A stretch of DNA of 64,000 nucleotides from Sodiomyces alkalinus F11 (Eukaryota > Ascomycota > Sordariomycetes > Glomerellales > Plectosphaerellaceae): positions 2,646,252 to 2,710,251 of the forward strand of contig NW_021167080.1 in NCBI RefSeq assembly GCF_003711515.1, given 5' to 3'. Below, one piece after another: positions 25,158-36,905 of this stretch; position 1 is the first letter of the stretch, and each line of letters starts with the position of its first letter. Made by a program: the position numbers and the translations under genes. The notes beneath the pieces are model-generated. The model worked only from the letters and a program-made list of their open reading frames with translations. It was not told the DNA's origin and did not search any database.

Positions 25158-26265
25158 TCAACTCCCGGACTCCCGGCCGACAAGATCGGTAAAGTCCAGT
25201 CCAACCTCCGACAACATCTTGGCGTGCTCTCGGGCCCGGCCCATGCAATCCGTCCATACTTTCTCACCGGGCTCTGTGCTGCTCAGCTGGCGGGCCAAGA
25301 TGGTATTGAACGCCTCCACTTCCTCCTTGGCCCACTTGACGCATGCGCTCATCATTGGCGGCGGGAAACACGACTGGAAGCAGTTGACTGTGTTCCGGAT
25401 GAGGGTGAAGTACACGAACGATACCTCCCAAATGTACATGTGTAGATCTCCTTGGAAGATGCATTGTCTAGGTAGTGAGGAACAATACCGAGTTAGTCTC
25501 TCATTTCTCATCAGACAAAGCCAAAAAGGCCAAAGGGGGCCAAAGGGGGGAGAAGGGGGGAGAAGAAGAGGGAAAGAAAAGGGAAAAAAGACACATTCAC
25601 TACCGTCCACTAACCTTATCCGCTTCTGTATCAGGGAATGTCTCCCCGCAAGGTAGACTTCTCTCGCGCGGTCCTGAAAGCCCAGCCTCGTCAACCACGA
25701 CACGTTGCGCTGGGTCTTGGACAGCGCATTATGGGTCGCCCCGAGCTCGCGAATGATCAAGTCGGCCACCTTGCCGCGACGCTCCTCGACCTTGAAGTTG
25801 ATGAAGTCCTGCGCCACAGGGTTGCTCTTCAATCCCCGGGCCAGGTTCTTCATCTTCTCGACCCGGGACACGGCAACCTCAAAGTTCTGCAGCGCCACGT
25901 CGATGTCGAGCTCGTCCATCTGGCTTTCCACCCAGCGCAGGTTGTGCTGCTTCCCGTCGACCTCGATCAGCATGTCCTTGACGTCCGACAGCGTTTCCAG
26001 GAGCTCGGCCTTCTGCAGCAGGCCGGGGTCGCGGGAGGCGAAGTAGTTGATCGTCTCCTTGGCCTTGTTGCTGGCCTCCATCTCCGACTGCAGGTTCTTC
26101 CGCAGCTCCTCCACGGCCTTTCGGATGTTGAGGAGCAGAGACACCTTTTCCGGGTCCTCGGCCTTCTCGGTCCGGTAGATGAACGACTCCTGCCCCACGC
26201 CCCGGACCATGATCGCGTCGGCTAGCTTATTCCGCGCGCCCGTACCCGTGCCCGTGCCCGTGCCT

Positions 26266-26314
<49 letters not shown>

Positions 26315-27579
26315 AGGACTCGCTCGTGCCCGCCATGTCCACGACCTCGACATCGAGCAGCGGCCAGCACCGGTCGGCGACCAGCTTGACGACAGGGCTG
26401 GTCTGGCCGTCCCGCGGAGCCCCCTCCGTCGTCTTCTTCTTCTTACGAGAGGCGATGAGAAGGTGGTCGTTGAGCAGGAAGATCTGCATGCCCCGCCGTG
26501 ACTTGTACGTCGCATTGTCCAGTTCGACCCACGAGCCGGCGTTCTGCAGCACGTGGCGGCCGGCGCTGTGGGGGAGGAACTTCTGCGTCCCCTCGACGTT
26601 CTTGTACAGGGCCTGCATCTGCGAATTCCACAGGGCGCTCCGGTCCGCCACGGAGCTGCGCTTGTCCCTCTTGCTCAGTCCGGTGGAGAGCTCGCCGTCC
26701 AGGCCGGTCGAGCCCCCGCCGATGCCGCTGCCTGAGGCGGCTCGCAGGGCGGTGGTGTTCGCCTTCAACTCGGACATGAGGTTCCTCAGCGCGCACATCT
26801 CGCTCTTGAGCTTCTCGGCTTCCTTGCTGATCTTGATAAACTGCGTCCGGTTCTGCAGGACATTCTGCTGTAGATCGGTGGCGGCTCTGTTCTTCAGGAC
26901 ACGGAGGGAGTGTTCAAAGTCTCGAATCTGGTCCTCGTTCGCGTCGCCTAGCAAAGTCGCAACATCTGAAAGGGGAGTATAGTGGTCAGTACGCGTGGGG
27001 TTTGAGAGCAAGGGAACGGCCTGGGCGGTTGCGGTTTCGGCCTCACATTGCTCGGGTACGAGGTTGGGGTCCCGCAGAGCCCTCACGTCAACAACAGGAG
27101 CTGCACTCGCGCCTCCATCTCTGGACGGAGGCGGTCTTCCTCTCCTGTCCTGGTTCTCGTATTTTTCAAGGGAGGGTATGGTCGGCACGGGAGGTGCGGA
27201 GCCGTCGAGGCTTTCCGGGAACGCGCCGAATCGTGTCGAATATCGTCGCTTGACGAGATCTGAAGTCTGAAGTGTGAACAGGCTTTAGCAAAAGGGACGT
27301 CGTTACGTAGTCTTAGCTCCTGGCGACGACGCGAGAGAGACCTACTTTATCACCCCCCGGTTGCGGGGTTGGCCGTGGTCGCGGTCGAGGAACTGCTGTG
27401 TCTGTGATGGATTTCGCAGGCAGTCCCGGAACAGGAGGAGCTGGTGTTGAACCTGGCACGCGAACCGGTGTACCTTCGGTCTGAGGAATTGGTTCGGAGA
27501 TTTGTCGAGGGGCGCTGATGGTAGGTCGGTTCTTACGCCGAGGACCGGTCCTCAAGGAGAACCTACTACGGTCCGCCAT
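25158..27579 (-). CDS. exo84: Exocyst complex component Exo84
   Basis: Four exons (27579-27346, 27266-27047, 26965-25615, 25467-25158) give 704 residues. Order: a Pro/Arg-rich N-terminus; the conserved KTSDLVKRRYSTRF motif; ALRDPNLVPEQYVATLLGDA; a coiled coil (about 150-220); a PH domain starting near WVELDNATYKSRRGMQIFLLND; then the helical-bundle C-terminus with SFVYFTLIRNTVNCFQSCFP. Exocyst tethers secretory vesicles at growth sites; the PH region contacts Rho/Ral GTPases and lipids in relatives. The intron 27046-26966 is a multiple of three with no stop, so it could be read through by mistake; removing it restores the family sequence. A Gly-Thr repeat (residues about 370-394) interrupts the PH region. 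Confidence 0.95.
26239..26310 (-). repeat. Coding hexanucleotide repeat, Gly-Thr dipeptide run in Exo84
   Basis: Twelve six-base units (CCCGTG/CCTGTG on the + strand) encode alternating Gly and Thr with one Ala variant. The run stays in frame whatever the unit number. It sits in an apparent loop of the PH-like domain. Confidence 0.9.
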
Positions 27580-28280
27580 GGTCAAGTTCGAGGGTAATGA
27601 ATTGATGGTCGGTTAAGGAGTAGTAGGAATAGGAAGTGTACACAAGGTCGGCATGACGAGGGGTAAAGTGGAGGTAAGGGTAAGCGGTTGGACTGTGTTG
27701 CGGCTCAGATGCTTGTGCGAAACTACAGGAGAGCAACACCCAACACAAACGAACGCAGCTCTCCTGGTCAAGGTTAATAATTACGTGATACCAAGCTGGA
27801 CGGACAGGTACAAAGGTACGTGGAGGATACATTTGAACTTCGAAGTACTTTTTACTTTGTACCGTGGATTTGGATTGTCATGTTTGATAAGGTAACAAAG
27901 ATGGTCTGTGCACCGGTTCTTCCAGAACCATGATTCTTGGCCCGCCCAACTCATCCTGAATCTTTGTTTGGCCTTGCGCAAAACCTACGGTTCTTGGAAT
28001 TCTTTAAGAACAAAAAAAAAAGTACAAAAATAAAAAAAGTTTGGCAACTCGGAGCTCCAGCGAAACCCACCAACAAGTGGACGTGGACAGCTGCATTCAC
28101 TTCCTCACTTTATTATCAACTCCAAAACAACTCGCCTCTTCCAAGACGAAGCTTGCTCGAGCGACTCTCTATCGACCGAAATCAACATCTGCACTTCTTC
28201 CTGCAGCCCCATCCGCCGGTTATTATTTACATCCATAGCTTCATCTTCGGCAAACCCGTGGTCACCCTTCCCTGTTCAAG
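27580..28280. promoter_or_regulatory. Bidirectional promoter region, EXO84 / TOM20
   Basis: 701 bases separate the two divergent start codons, so both promoters lie here. An A-rich stretch is at 28012-28040. I see no recognisable binding site that I would name. Confidence 0.55.
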
Positions 28281-29273
28281 ATGGTTCAACAATCCACCAT
28301 AGTGACGGCTTCCGTTGCCGCTTTTGCGACAGGCCTTGTCGGTAAGCCTTTGCACCTTCATATACCTATCTCCTTTCATTGTCCCATCAAAACGTTTCCC
28401 TTGTCTTCTATCGAGGTTCCTCGACGGCACATATGCCTATGCCGCGTTTGATGGTCTATCACGTCATGCTGTAATGGCATCGCAAGCTATATTGGGCTGC
28501 CATTCAATCACCCTACAATCAACATCACCAAACACAAGACGTCAAAGTACAGCTCCTAACATGCTTTCTTCTCTTTTCCAGCCTACGCAGTCTACTTCGA
28601 TTACCAACGGCGCGCCAATGCCAGCTTCCGCCGCGAGCTCCGCAGGAACGAGCGCAGGAAACACCGTGCCGAAAAGGAGGAGGCCCAGCTGGAGACAGTT
28701 CGCATGCGCCAGGCCATCCGTCAGGCTGTTGAGGATGCCAAGGCAGAAGGCTTCCCTGCCGACGTTGAAGCCCGCGAGGCCTACTTCCTGAAGCAGGTCT
28801 CCGAGGGCGAGACTCTTGCCACCGATCGTGAGTCTTTTTTCTTTTTTTCTTCTTCTTTTTCTTTTCTTTCTTGTTTCGTTCTTCTCTTTCCTTCCCTGCT
28901 TCGTCTTGATGTCCCCGTTCTCCCTAGAGACGCAGCAGCGGAAAAGACAGTCTCGGCTAACGCATGCAACCTTAGCTACACGTGCCCTTGATGCCGCCCT
29001 CGCTTTCTACAAGGGCCTCAAGGTCTACCCTACCCCGGGCGACCTGATCAACATCTACGACAAGACTGTTCCCAAGGTACGTGTCCCCCTACATTGTTTT
29101 GAAGCGGATTCCCTTTCCCTTCGAATACCGTGTCCCCGGTACGCTGACTCTCGCCGCAGTCTATACTAGACGTCCTCGCCGAGATGATTGCCCTTGACGA
29201 CTCCCTCAAGATTGGTGGCTCTTACACCGGCGGCATCAACCTCTCCGACATCCCCAACGTTGGACTCGACTAA
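28281..29273 (+). CDS. tom20: Mitochondrial import receptor Tom20
   Basis: Four exons (28281-28341, 28582-28827, 28976-29076, 29160-29273) give 173 residues, close to the size of Neurospora Tom20. The N-terminal membrane anchor ([21 protein letters not shown]) is followed by an Arg/Glu-rich helix ([19 protein letters not shown]). The receptor domain follows, with the TPR-like [20 protein letters not shown], and the tail is Gly/Asn-rich. It sits in the outer mitochondrial membrane, reads presequences and passes precursors to Tom22/Tom40. Intron 2 begins with a 60-base pyrimidine tract. Confidence 0.96.
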
Positions 29274-29899
29274 AAGAACCCGCCCATGGGACGCACCTCA
29301 TCCAGGCCCAACATGTTCGGACTTGGGGTTTCGCAAGGCCTGGGCAACGCGTCCCAAACACTTTTTTACCTTACCCCTCCACTCTGTACCACCGCTTTAC
29401 AAGTCATTTTCGAGCACTTGAATTTGCGTCGGACGGCTCGGATCCACCGATCAGCGCCAGCCGCTTATGAGACCCTTTCAAGCATTCGATCATTTTTAAT
29501 GCCCTCCCAACCGCCGAGGATACATGACCATCATATCTTTTTTTTTTCGCCACTGTACTATAACCCGACCAAACTGGTTTTTGTTTCGATAGAGGTTCTC
29601 GCGGATGGGGGCAAAAGCACGGAAGGGAAGGAACCACATTGTATATGGCCCACGGTTCTATGGTTCCAGGGGGCACCTGTGATCACCTATTCGGGCGTGT
29701 GTTGTGTGTTGTGTGTTGTGCTTGTTGGGAAAAGTTGAAAAGCATGACATGTCAGGCAGACAAAAGGCAATAATGCACCAACCTTTGACCACCAGCTCAC
29801 CATAATAACAGTCAACCGTATATCAGGTAATCACAGTGAAACATACTCGGTGCCAATTCCTTTTTCTTTTCTTTTTTTGGGGGGACAAACCCCAGCCTA
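29274..29899. other. Convergent 3' region with GTGTT microsatellite
   Basis: 626 bases between convergent stops of TOM20 and TYW1. It contains a GTGTT repeat at about 29697-29720 and T runs near 29539. No gene is seen. Confidence 0.55.
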
Positions 29900-32328
29900 C
29901 TATGTAGTTGCAATCTTTCTTCCTTTCCTATCAACCCTGTCATCTCGAGGATCGAACCCTCCATTCCCCCAGGTAGCCCATTCGGGCGTCGCAGGACCCA
30001 TGTAGTCCTCAGCCCGCCAGTCGCCGTCGGGTCCGCGCTCCTCCAGCAGCTCGAAGAACCTCTTATAGTCGATGAGCGTGTGCCACTTGCCGTCGACGCG
30101 GAACCGCTCGCTCGCCAGCAGGACGCAGCAGCTATGCGCATGCTCGGCCGCGATGCCGTACCGGAGCCCCTTCTCGGCCAGCCGCTTCTCGAGGGCCTTG
30201 ACAAAGTCGCACACCTCCCAGTACCACGGGACGTTGCTCATGGACAAGCCGGCGTTGGCCGCCGTGGCGGTGCCGCAGTAGGTGACGCCCTTGATCTCGA
30301 CGAAGCACGGCAGCCCCCGCTCGACGAGGTTGGCGTAGCCCTCGACCTCGTCGTCGACGTTGAACCCCTTGACGAGGGTGAGCCGGAAGACGGTGCGTTG
30401 CTTTTGGCGGCGCTCGCGGAGGATGTCGAGGCAGCGGAGGAATCGTTCCCAGAAGTCCCGGTGGAGCGGGCGGTCGATGCGGCGCAGCGATTCGCGGTTC
30501 GACGCGTCGATGGAGACGTAGAGCTGCGTGACGGCTTTCAGCGCGGCGAGCTGGTCCGGGTGCTGGGCGTTGCAGACGAGGAAAGACGAGATGCGCTCGG
30601 CGTGCAGCATGGCGAGGAACTCGTTGATATGCGGGTAGAAAATGGGCTCGCCGACCAGGGAGAGGGCGCAGTGGCGGATGCGGAGGGCCTCGGCGTACCG
30701 GTCGGCGCGGACGCCGGCCATGCCTCGCAGCATCTTGATTTTCTGATAGTGGCCGGCCTTGACGCCCTCGAAGATGGCCTCGGGCGGATCCACGACCCAG
30801 CGCCACTTGGTGCCGACGGGATTCGTGCCGTGACGCCAGCAAAAGACGCACTTGTTCGAGCAGGATAAAGAAGGGGTTGTCTCCATGCACTGATGGGACG
30901 CAATCCCGTAGAATGAGAACTTGTAGCATGAACCCCGGCCCCGCAACGCCGATTTGGTCCAGCGGCAGATCTTGACGCCTGAGTGCGAGCCAACGATGGT
31001 GTAGCCCTGTTTGGTGAGGGAGGCATATGTTGGCGAGTTCTTCGGCACCATCTCTTTGATTGTTGGCTGCGCGGCGGCTCTCCCTTTGCTGGTGGTCGAT
31101 TTATCGTACGTGGTGAAATCGACAGCAATGGGCGCCCCTCTGTTAGCGGAGGAGTCAAGATCACTACGGGACTCCTTCATGATGCGACCCAGATCCTCAA
31201 CGTCTTCAACGTTCTTGACCTTCTTCGGCTTCTGGGGCTTCGTCCGGGAGTCATCCACTTGGACTTCCCCGTCATCCTCGTCGTCAACATCTTCAATGTC
31301 CTCCTCGTCGCTTTCCACGGGTGCGCCGCTCCCGGGCAAGCCCTCCCCCAAGCTTCCTGTCTTGGCCAGTTGCTGGAGGATATCGACGACACCTTCAGAC
31401 CATTCGGCTAGTCTCCGGGCGTAGTCCCGCTTCGTATCTCCCATTCCAATCGGGGCGGCTCGTTTCCGGCCAGTGAGCTTTGCCATCCACTTGTCGAGTT
31501 CCTTGGCTTGGAAACAGAAGCCCTCCTGCTCAGTGGGCCAGCCCTCACGGTCTCCAAAGCCGAAGACGGAGTAGCCTAGGAGGGACGACAACGGAGCCGT
31601 GTCAATCCTAAAGTCATGGTGAGTCTCTTTGAGGTGCTCAAGGAACGTGTCGTTTATCGTATCAATGTTGTAACTCGGAAAGAGGAAGAGGTATAAGAGT
31701 TCGATTCCCTCCTTGGCCTTTGGAGGGGCCACGAAGTAGTCGTCCAAATCGATTTCGGCGAGGTCGAGAACCTCGGGGCTTAGGAAAGTGCATCCGGTAC
31801 TAGATGATACGGGATGCAGGTCTGCATGGAGGCGCTGGGCAAATTCGTGGGATATCTTGGGGGTATTGGCCGTAATGCTAGAAAAGAAAACTAGCGGTTG
31901 AATCTGCCGTGGTCCCTGGTCATTCCGCTCGCCATCGGACGAGCGACGTTTCACAATTCCTCCCTTGACTCTCTTTGGGCCTTGCGACTTGACTGGCTTC
32001 GTTTCTTTTTCCGCAGTCGTCTCCGTTTGTGGTTTTATCTTCGCATCTCGTACAAGGCTCTCCTTCCCGGTGGCAGGGTTGTCGGCGAATTTCCGGGGCA
32101 AGGTTTTTAATTCAGGCGTCCCTCCCTTCGCACGCAAATAGATTCGGAGCAGCACAAGACTAAACGCGACGGAGAGGAGAACTGGCACACGGACTTGCTG
32201 CCAGGCATCGTGTAGATCTATGGGCAGGAGGGTCAGAAAATGTCGACATGAAGAGCAGTGGCGCCAGCTAAGCTTGTCTTACCATTTAGAAATGGCAGCA
32301 GCGCCCAATAATTCCAAATACCTGACAT
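29900..32328 (-). CDS. tyw1: TYW1: tRNA 4-demethylwyosine synthase (radical SAM)
   Basis: Two exons (32328-32283, 32217-29900) give 787 residues. A short luminal or cytosolic N-terminus and a membrane segment (VPVLLSVAFSLVLLRIYL, about 26-43) precede a flavodoxin domain (about 105-290, opening PLVFFSSITANT). An acidic linker follows, then the radical-SAM domain with CSNKCVFC: Cys 468, 472 and 475 bind the 4Fe-4S cluster. The region RWVVDPPEAIFEGVKAGHYQ and the C-terminal block ending before ATPEWATWGNGGFDP are typical. The enzyme condenses N1-methylguanosine-37 of tRNA-Phe with pyruvate carbons in wybutosine synthesis; the flavodoxin part supplies electrons. The first exon codes only 15 residues plus one base. 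Confidence 0.95.
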
Positions 32329-33137
32329 GACCAGCGCCTGCGCGGTGTAACCAGGAGTCGATCAAAGGGGAAAGTGAGGGCCCTTGGCTGTCGCGAGTGT
32401 GCAACCTGTGGAACCTGTGCGACGAGTTAGGACAGGAGGGGCACTTTTTTGGCATGTACGTGTAAAATCACGAAAACGCTGCCCCGCCCATCTATCTTAG
32501 GTAAGGTACCAACCCGTCACTGTGACTGACTGTAATAATGTCCATGTACGCTGGAGGTATTGGTTCATGCAATGTGCCGAATAACGTGCCCCGAAGGTAC
32601 CTCATCATACAGACTGTCTGTGTAAGCACGAGATTTTGACGTGCCGTTTGGCAGGCTACCTTATAATACTTGCTACCTACCCGGTTAGAGGGGGGTATAG
32701 GTCAGAGCTCGAACAGAGATTTTTGCACTAACCAGAGCCAGGACAGAGATATCGCTGTTAATAATATAATGTTCTAAGACTTGCGACATCTGACCAGTCC
32801 ATCGGGCTCTGACCTATAACCAGCCAAACCCCGGTAGGTACTTTTCGCTACTTTTCGCTACTTTAGATTTCTCACTCTTATCCACCTCATGCACCGCTCC
32901 GTGTCCATTCCATCCCAAAATAATCGTCTCCCAGAGGACACTCCATGCTCTCGCTCTCTTCTAATATCTTCTTTTCTTTATCGAATTAAAACGTACAATG
33001 ATGGTCTTAATCTATCGGCGGCTCAGGGAATCACAATGAAATAAATGCCTGAGAAGCCTTTTGCTTTGTCATTCCACCGAATCTCAACCTTTCATACAAC
33101 TCGTTACGACTTCTCAGAGAGATACCAAGTCGGGTTG
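32329..33137. other. Intergenic region upstream of TYW1
   Basis: 809 bases between the TYW1 start and the stop of the OYE-family gene. It contains the MITE-like copy at 32673-32840 and GGTACC strings near 32505 and 32597. No gene is seen otherwise. Confidence 0.6.
32673..32840. mobile_element. MITE-like element, family A copy 1
   Basis: About 168 bases. The ends are inverted repeats of about 35 bases: left CTACCTACCCGG..GGGGG..TAGGTCAGAGC, and the right end complementary to it. A related copy lies at 48219-48384; shared blocks include ACCAGAGCCAGGACAGAGA and ATGTTCTAAGACT. There is no ORF, and no clear target-site duplication. The copy lies about 345 bases upstream of the TYW1 start. Confidence 0.75.
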
Positions 33138-34667
33138 TTAGGCTTCAGCCATCTTCTGTATCTGTTTACTATACCACATCTGCAGACTGTCAGATTCCAC
33201 GGCTAGATCGAAGACGGGAAAGGAAAAATGATATGAGAGAGGATATGTACTCACCGTCTCAGCCCCGATACCAACCATATTCAGGCCGAGCAGCTTCAAC
33301 AACCATGGCACCTGGATGGTCTTCGTATACAGCTTCGCATTGCCCTCGGCAACCTCCGCATTGAGAATGGTGTTGTATGGCGCTTCCGGGTTGAGCACCG
33401 CCGGCCTGCCGATACCGATCAAGTCACAGTCACCTTCCGCGAGGGCGTTTTCCATGCCCAGACGCGTCCGGAAACCGCCCGTAACCATCAATGGCATGTC
33501 AGAAAACTCATGCCGGATAGCCTTTGCGAATTCCAGAAAGAACGCCTCGCGTGCCTTTGTCCTGTCGGACTTTTGGGCCGGTTCTGCGTTTTGCTTTCCC
33601 GCAGGACCTCGAACCATCTGTACCCCCGTGCGCATGCGGTCAGCGTTATCGAGAGCCAAAGCTGCACGAAAAATCAAAAGCGTGTCAGGGGGGCCGAAGG
33701 ATGCGGGTAATGGATCTGCTTACCAAAGGATCCTCATAGGAACCGCCGCTGACTTCAATAAAGTCAACCCCCGCAGCGGCGATGAGCTTCAGCTGCTCGA
33801 TACAGCCAGCCAGTTCGGCCGCGGACTGGTGGTCCACCGAGTTCAACTTGATCCCGACGCAGAAACCCTTGGGCACCACGTTCCGCACGGCATGGATAAT
33901 GTCGACCACGAACTTGGCCCTGGCGGCAGGTGACCCGCCGTAAGCGTCCGTTCGCTTGTTGGACTTCTCGGAGAGGAACTGCGCCAGCAAATACCCATGC
34001 GCCGCGTGGAGCTCAACGCCGGCGAATCCTGCATCTGCCGCAAGACGTGCCGATTCGGTGAACCGGTGCACCACATGCCGGATGTCGTCGGTCGTCATCT
34101 CTTTCGGCGTGCCGAAGACGAGCTTATTTATGGCCGCCATTATCAGGCCTGTGCCGACCTTCAGGGGGACCGCACTTGGTGCGAGAGTCTTTTCAAAGAA
34201 ACCTCGCTTGCCAGCGCCGACGGGAGACTGTCGCCCAGGGTGATTTATCTGGACGATGGCCGGGTTGCCGTTGCGCTGGGTCGTCTCTGCCCAGGTTTTC
34301 CACGCTTTGAGCATCTTCTCGCGATTAACTGCCTCGTCCACCGCCAAGTCCCCGGGCGAGCCGAGGTGTCTTGCGTCCACCTGGACATTTGCTTTGTACT
34401 CGTGAGCCGTCTGTATCTTAAAGAAAGAGGAGGAAAGGAGAAAGAAGGAAACTCTTCGCCTTGTTCACCGAGGGTAGGAAATTCATTCATACCTGTGATG
34501 ATCATGCCCCAACCGCCATCGGCCCATTTTCCGTACAAGGAATTCAGCTTCTCATTTGGCAACCCGTCAGGAGCCATCCCCTCTGCCATGGCAGCTTTCG
34601 CCAGCCGATTTGGCAGTACAAGGCCGCATTTAAGGGTCAGCGGCTTCCCAAGGGGTGATTGCGACAT
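33138..34667 (-). CDS. NADH:flavin oxidoreductase, old yellow enzyme family
   Basis: Four exons (34667-34493, 34391-33724, 33617-33255, 33179-33138) give 415 residues. The FMN-dependent TIM-barrel signatures are present: [15 protein letters not shown] at the N-terminus, [29 protein letters not shown], and [18 protein letters not shown] with [13 protein letters not shown]. This is the bacterial-style NADH oxidase/2,4-dienoyl-CoA reductase-like subgroup rather than yeast OYE; it lacks the C-terminal Fe-S and NADH domains. It reduces activated double bonds; the natural substrate is unknown. The last exon codes only 13 residues. The start is the first ATG in frame; an open frame upstream has no other ATG. 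Confidence 0.88.
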
Positions 34668-35431
34668 GGCGTTGAAGTCTCGGACTGTTGCCAAGCTACA
34701 ATGAAGGCTCTCTGGTATGCAATTCCAACTTGCGGGAGAATCAATTTACAATAGATCTCGGATCCAACGTCAATACCAGATGTTTCAAATACCTACTGCG
34801 GCTGTGGAGTTGCGGAGTCTACTGGACCCGAAACCATGGTCTACACTACACTACTCCGTAGGATCCGATCGGAGTTTCGCCACGACTCAGGTCGCGAATC
34901 GGACAGAATCTTGGCATTTCTCGTATATCCATTTTTCTCCGTAATTATTTTAATCGCCTAGGTACTCCGTTTCGAACAACCACCTCACTTATTACAAAGG
35001 CCCGTTCGCGGTTGCTAACACATGGGAAATCCCCTCATTCGTAAGATATGCCTTATCACTCAGCCGCGCCGTGGGTGGCGAGGCCAACTTTGAAGGTACT
35101 CCCAACCACGTATCCTGCGTAGTAGGCTATCCGGGCGGCGTGGACTACGTGACTACGTGGACTATATCCCCGGATCCCGGTCGATATATTGATGTAATTA
35201 CGTGGTAGTCAGTATTACAATGTTCTGCAACAGCAAAAAGAGAGGGAAGGGTTTTTATTTTTAATTTTTTTTCATCCACCAGACTACGCCCCGTAGTCTA
35301 CGGATTCGGACCGATAATCATCCGAGGGGATAATTCATTCGTTACATAAACGAGAGAACAAAGTACATTCGCCGTTCCACTTTATGTGATGGTGCAGAAT
35401 AATAATGATATCCCTAAAACTTGTGACATAT
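34668..35431. other. Intergenic region, OYE 5' / SSU1 3'
   Basis: 764 bases. It holds TACTCCGTA at 34852-34860 and a near match at about 34973, plus several GTAGTC/GACTAC words between 35130 and 35310. No gene is recognised. Confidence 0.5.
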
Positions 35432-36905
35432 TTACACTCTCCCATCCGACACTCTTTGCCGTTCCTTCTCCCTAAGGTCTCTTATACAAGGCGCTTGAAA
35501 TATGACGCCCGTCCATACCCGCTGTAGAGTCCCAACAGCAACCATGAGCCACAGAAGACACACGGAAAGCGAGAATATCATGGTCATAACCCGGAAAAAG
35601 ACGCTGTCAAGGGACTCGGCCAAAATGCCGGTACATGTCGCCAGAACTCCCAGCGGGAAAGTGAATCCCCACCAGCCAACGTTGAACGGGAACCGTCGCA
35701 GTGCCGCCAGGCTGAATACTGCCAATGACAGCCACACGACCCCGAACCCCCACATGCACAGCGCCAAGAAGGTGCCCAGCACATGAAGGATCTCCCCGCC
35801 GTGCATCCAGGGGCCCGCCGCGCTTCGGAGCTCCTCTGCAGCGATCACTGATGATGCAGAGCTAGGAGATAACTTCAGCGCGACGATACCCAAATGCTGG
35901 ATTCCGAACCCTCCCTGACCCAGGGGTCCCAAGGGGAGGAAGACGGAGACAATGGTCTCTCGCGGCGGGAGGCCGTGCACGGTCAGGCGGTGAAGGTACA
36001 ACGCTAGCACGAGCCCGGTGAAGCATTCACCGATGCCCCAGAGCACATAACATGTGATGAGCGTCGTCATGGCGTGGGACTTCGAGGGCAAAGCGTTTGC
36101 GACTACGCTTCCTTCTCCCGCCGCGACTATCACTGGGAGATTAGGGAAGAGGAAGTTTGCCGTCACTGCATCTAAGCGTGGCTTCTGGCGACGGAAGCTG
36201 AGCGGAGTTAATCGGCATGTCCGCACTCTCCCAGACAAGTCATGCGGAATATGGAGGGCCAAACTCACATGATGAAAGGAACCGTGGTGCACGTCGCAAC
36301 TGAGAGGATGACGTCAAACCACCATAAAGCCCAGGCGAGGTAGAGGAGCCAGTCGCCCCAGTGGTAACAGGTGGAAATCATCATGTCTATGATGGCTGAA
36401 ACATCTGCGTCAGCGAGTTCCTTTCGTTTGGGCATCCAAAGGAAAGGTCGGTATTCACTCGCAAGGCCCATGGGGAAGCACCCCAACAGGATGGATTCCT
36501 CATGATTCCCCAGCATGGCAGTCCAAATTTCAGGATACAGGGTGTAGCGCATGATCGACATGACGGTGAAAATGATAAAGACGACGATGTTGAGGACGAA
36601 AAAGGCGATGGCCACGCCATGCGATATCCACCGCGCATTGTACGGCAAGGTATGCAGGAGGATGGAGACGACACCCGTCCCCATATTGACGGCGAACCAT
36701 CTACAGTGCTGTCATCAGCGACTGCGCTCATACTCTCCAGTCCCCACCATCTGCCCAAGAACGAATACAGCCAAAGGGAACCGGTAACATACGAAGGGGT
36801 GAAATTTCGGATGGCCCTGCGCCAGCCCACTTCATCCTTGGAGATGCTGACACAGTTTCCATTTTCTGTCCCTGGTTCGCTGTTGAGAGGTATATCTGTT
36901 GACAT
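35432..36905 (-). CDS. ssu1: Sulfite efflux pump Ssu1, TDT (tellurite/dicarboxylate) family
   Basis: Four exons (36905-36793, 36700-36459, 36395-36269, 36197-35432) give 415 residues. About ten membrane helices are visible, with family blocks NFTPSWFAVNMGTGVVSILL, LGCFPMGLATIIDMM, WALWWFDVILSVATC and FPFNVGWWGFTFPLGV. The protein sits in the plasma membrane and exports sulfite. The TDT family also includes malate transporters, but the SWFAVNMGTG and GWWGFTFPLG context favours the sulfite branch. The start was set at 36905 because it gives a short hydrophilic N-terminus. The divergent neighbour is cysteine dioxygenase, which supports the sulfite role. Confidence 0.92.

Noticed and set aside
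30080..30868. Long forward and reverse frames over the TYW1 radical-SAM region
   Set aside because: Composition is repetitive Glu/Val/Ala or Arg/Pro typical of shadow frames in GC-rich coding DNA; TYW1 explains the region.
35090..35330. Possible third inverted-repeat element with GTAGTC/GACTAC words
   Set aside because: The words recur but I could not define matching ends.
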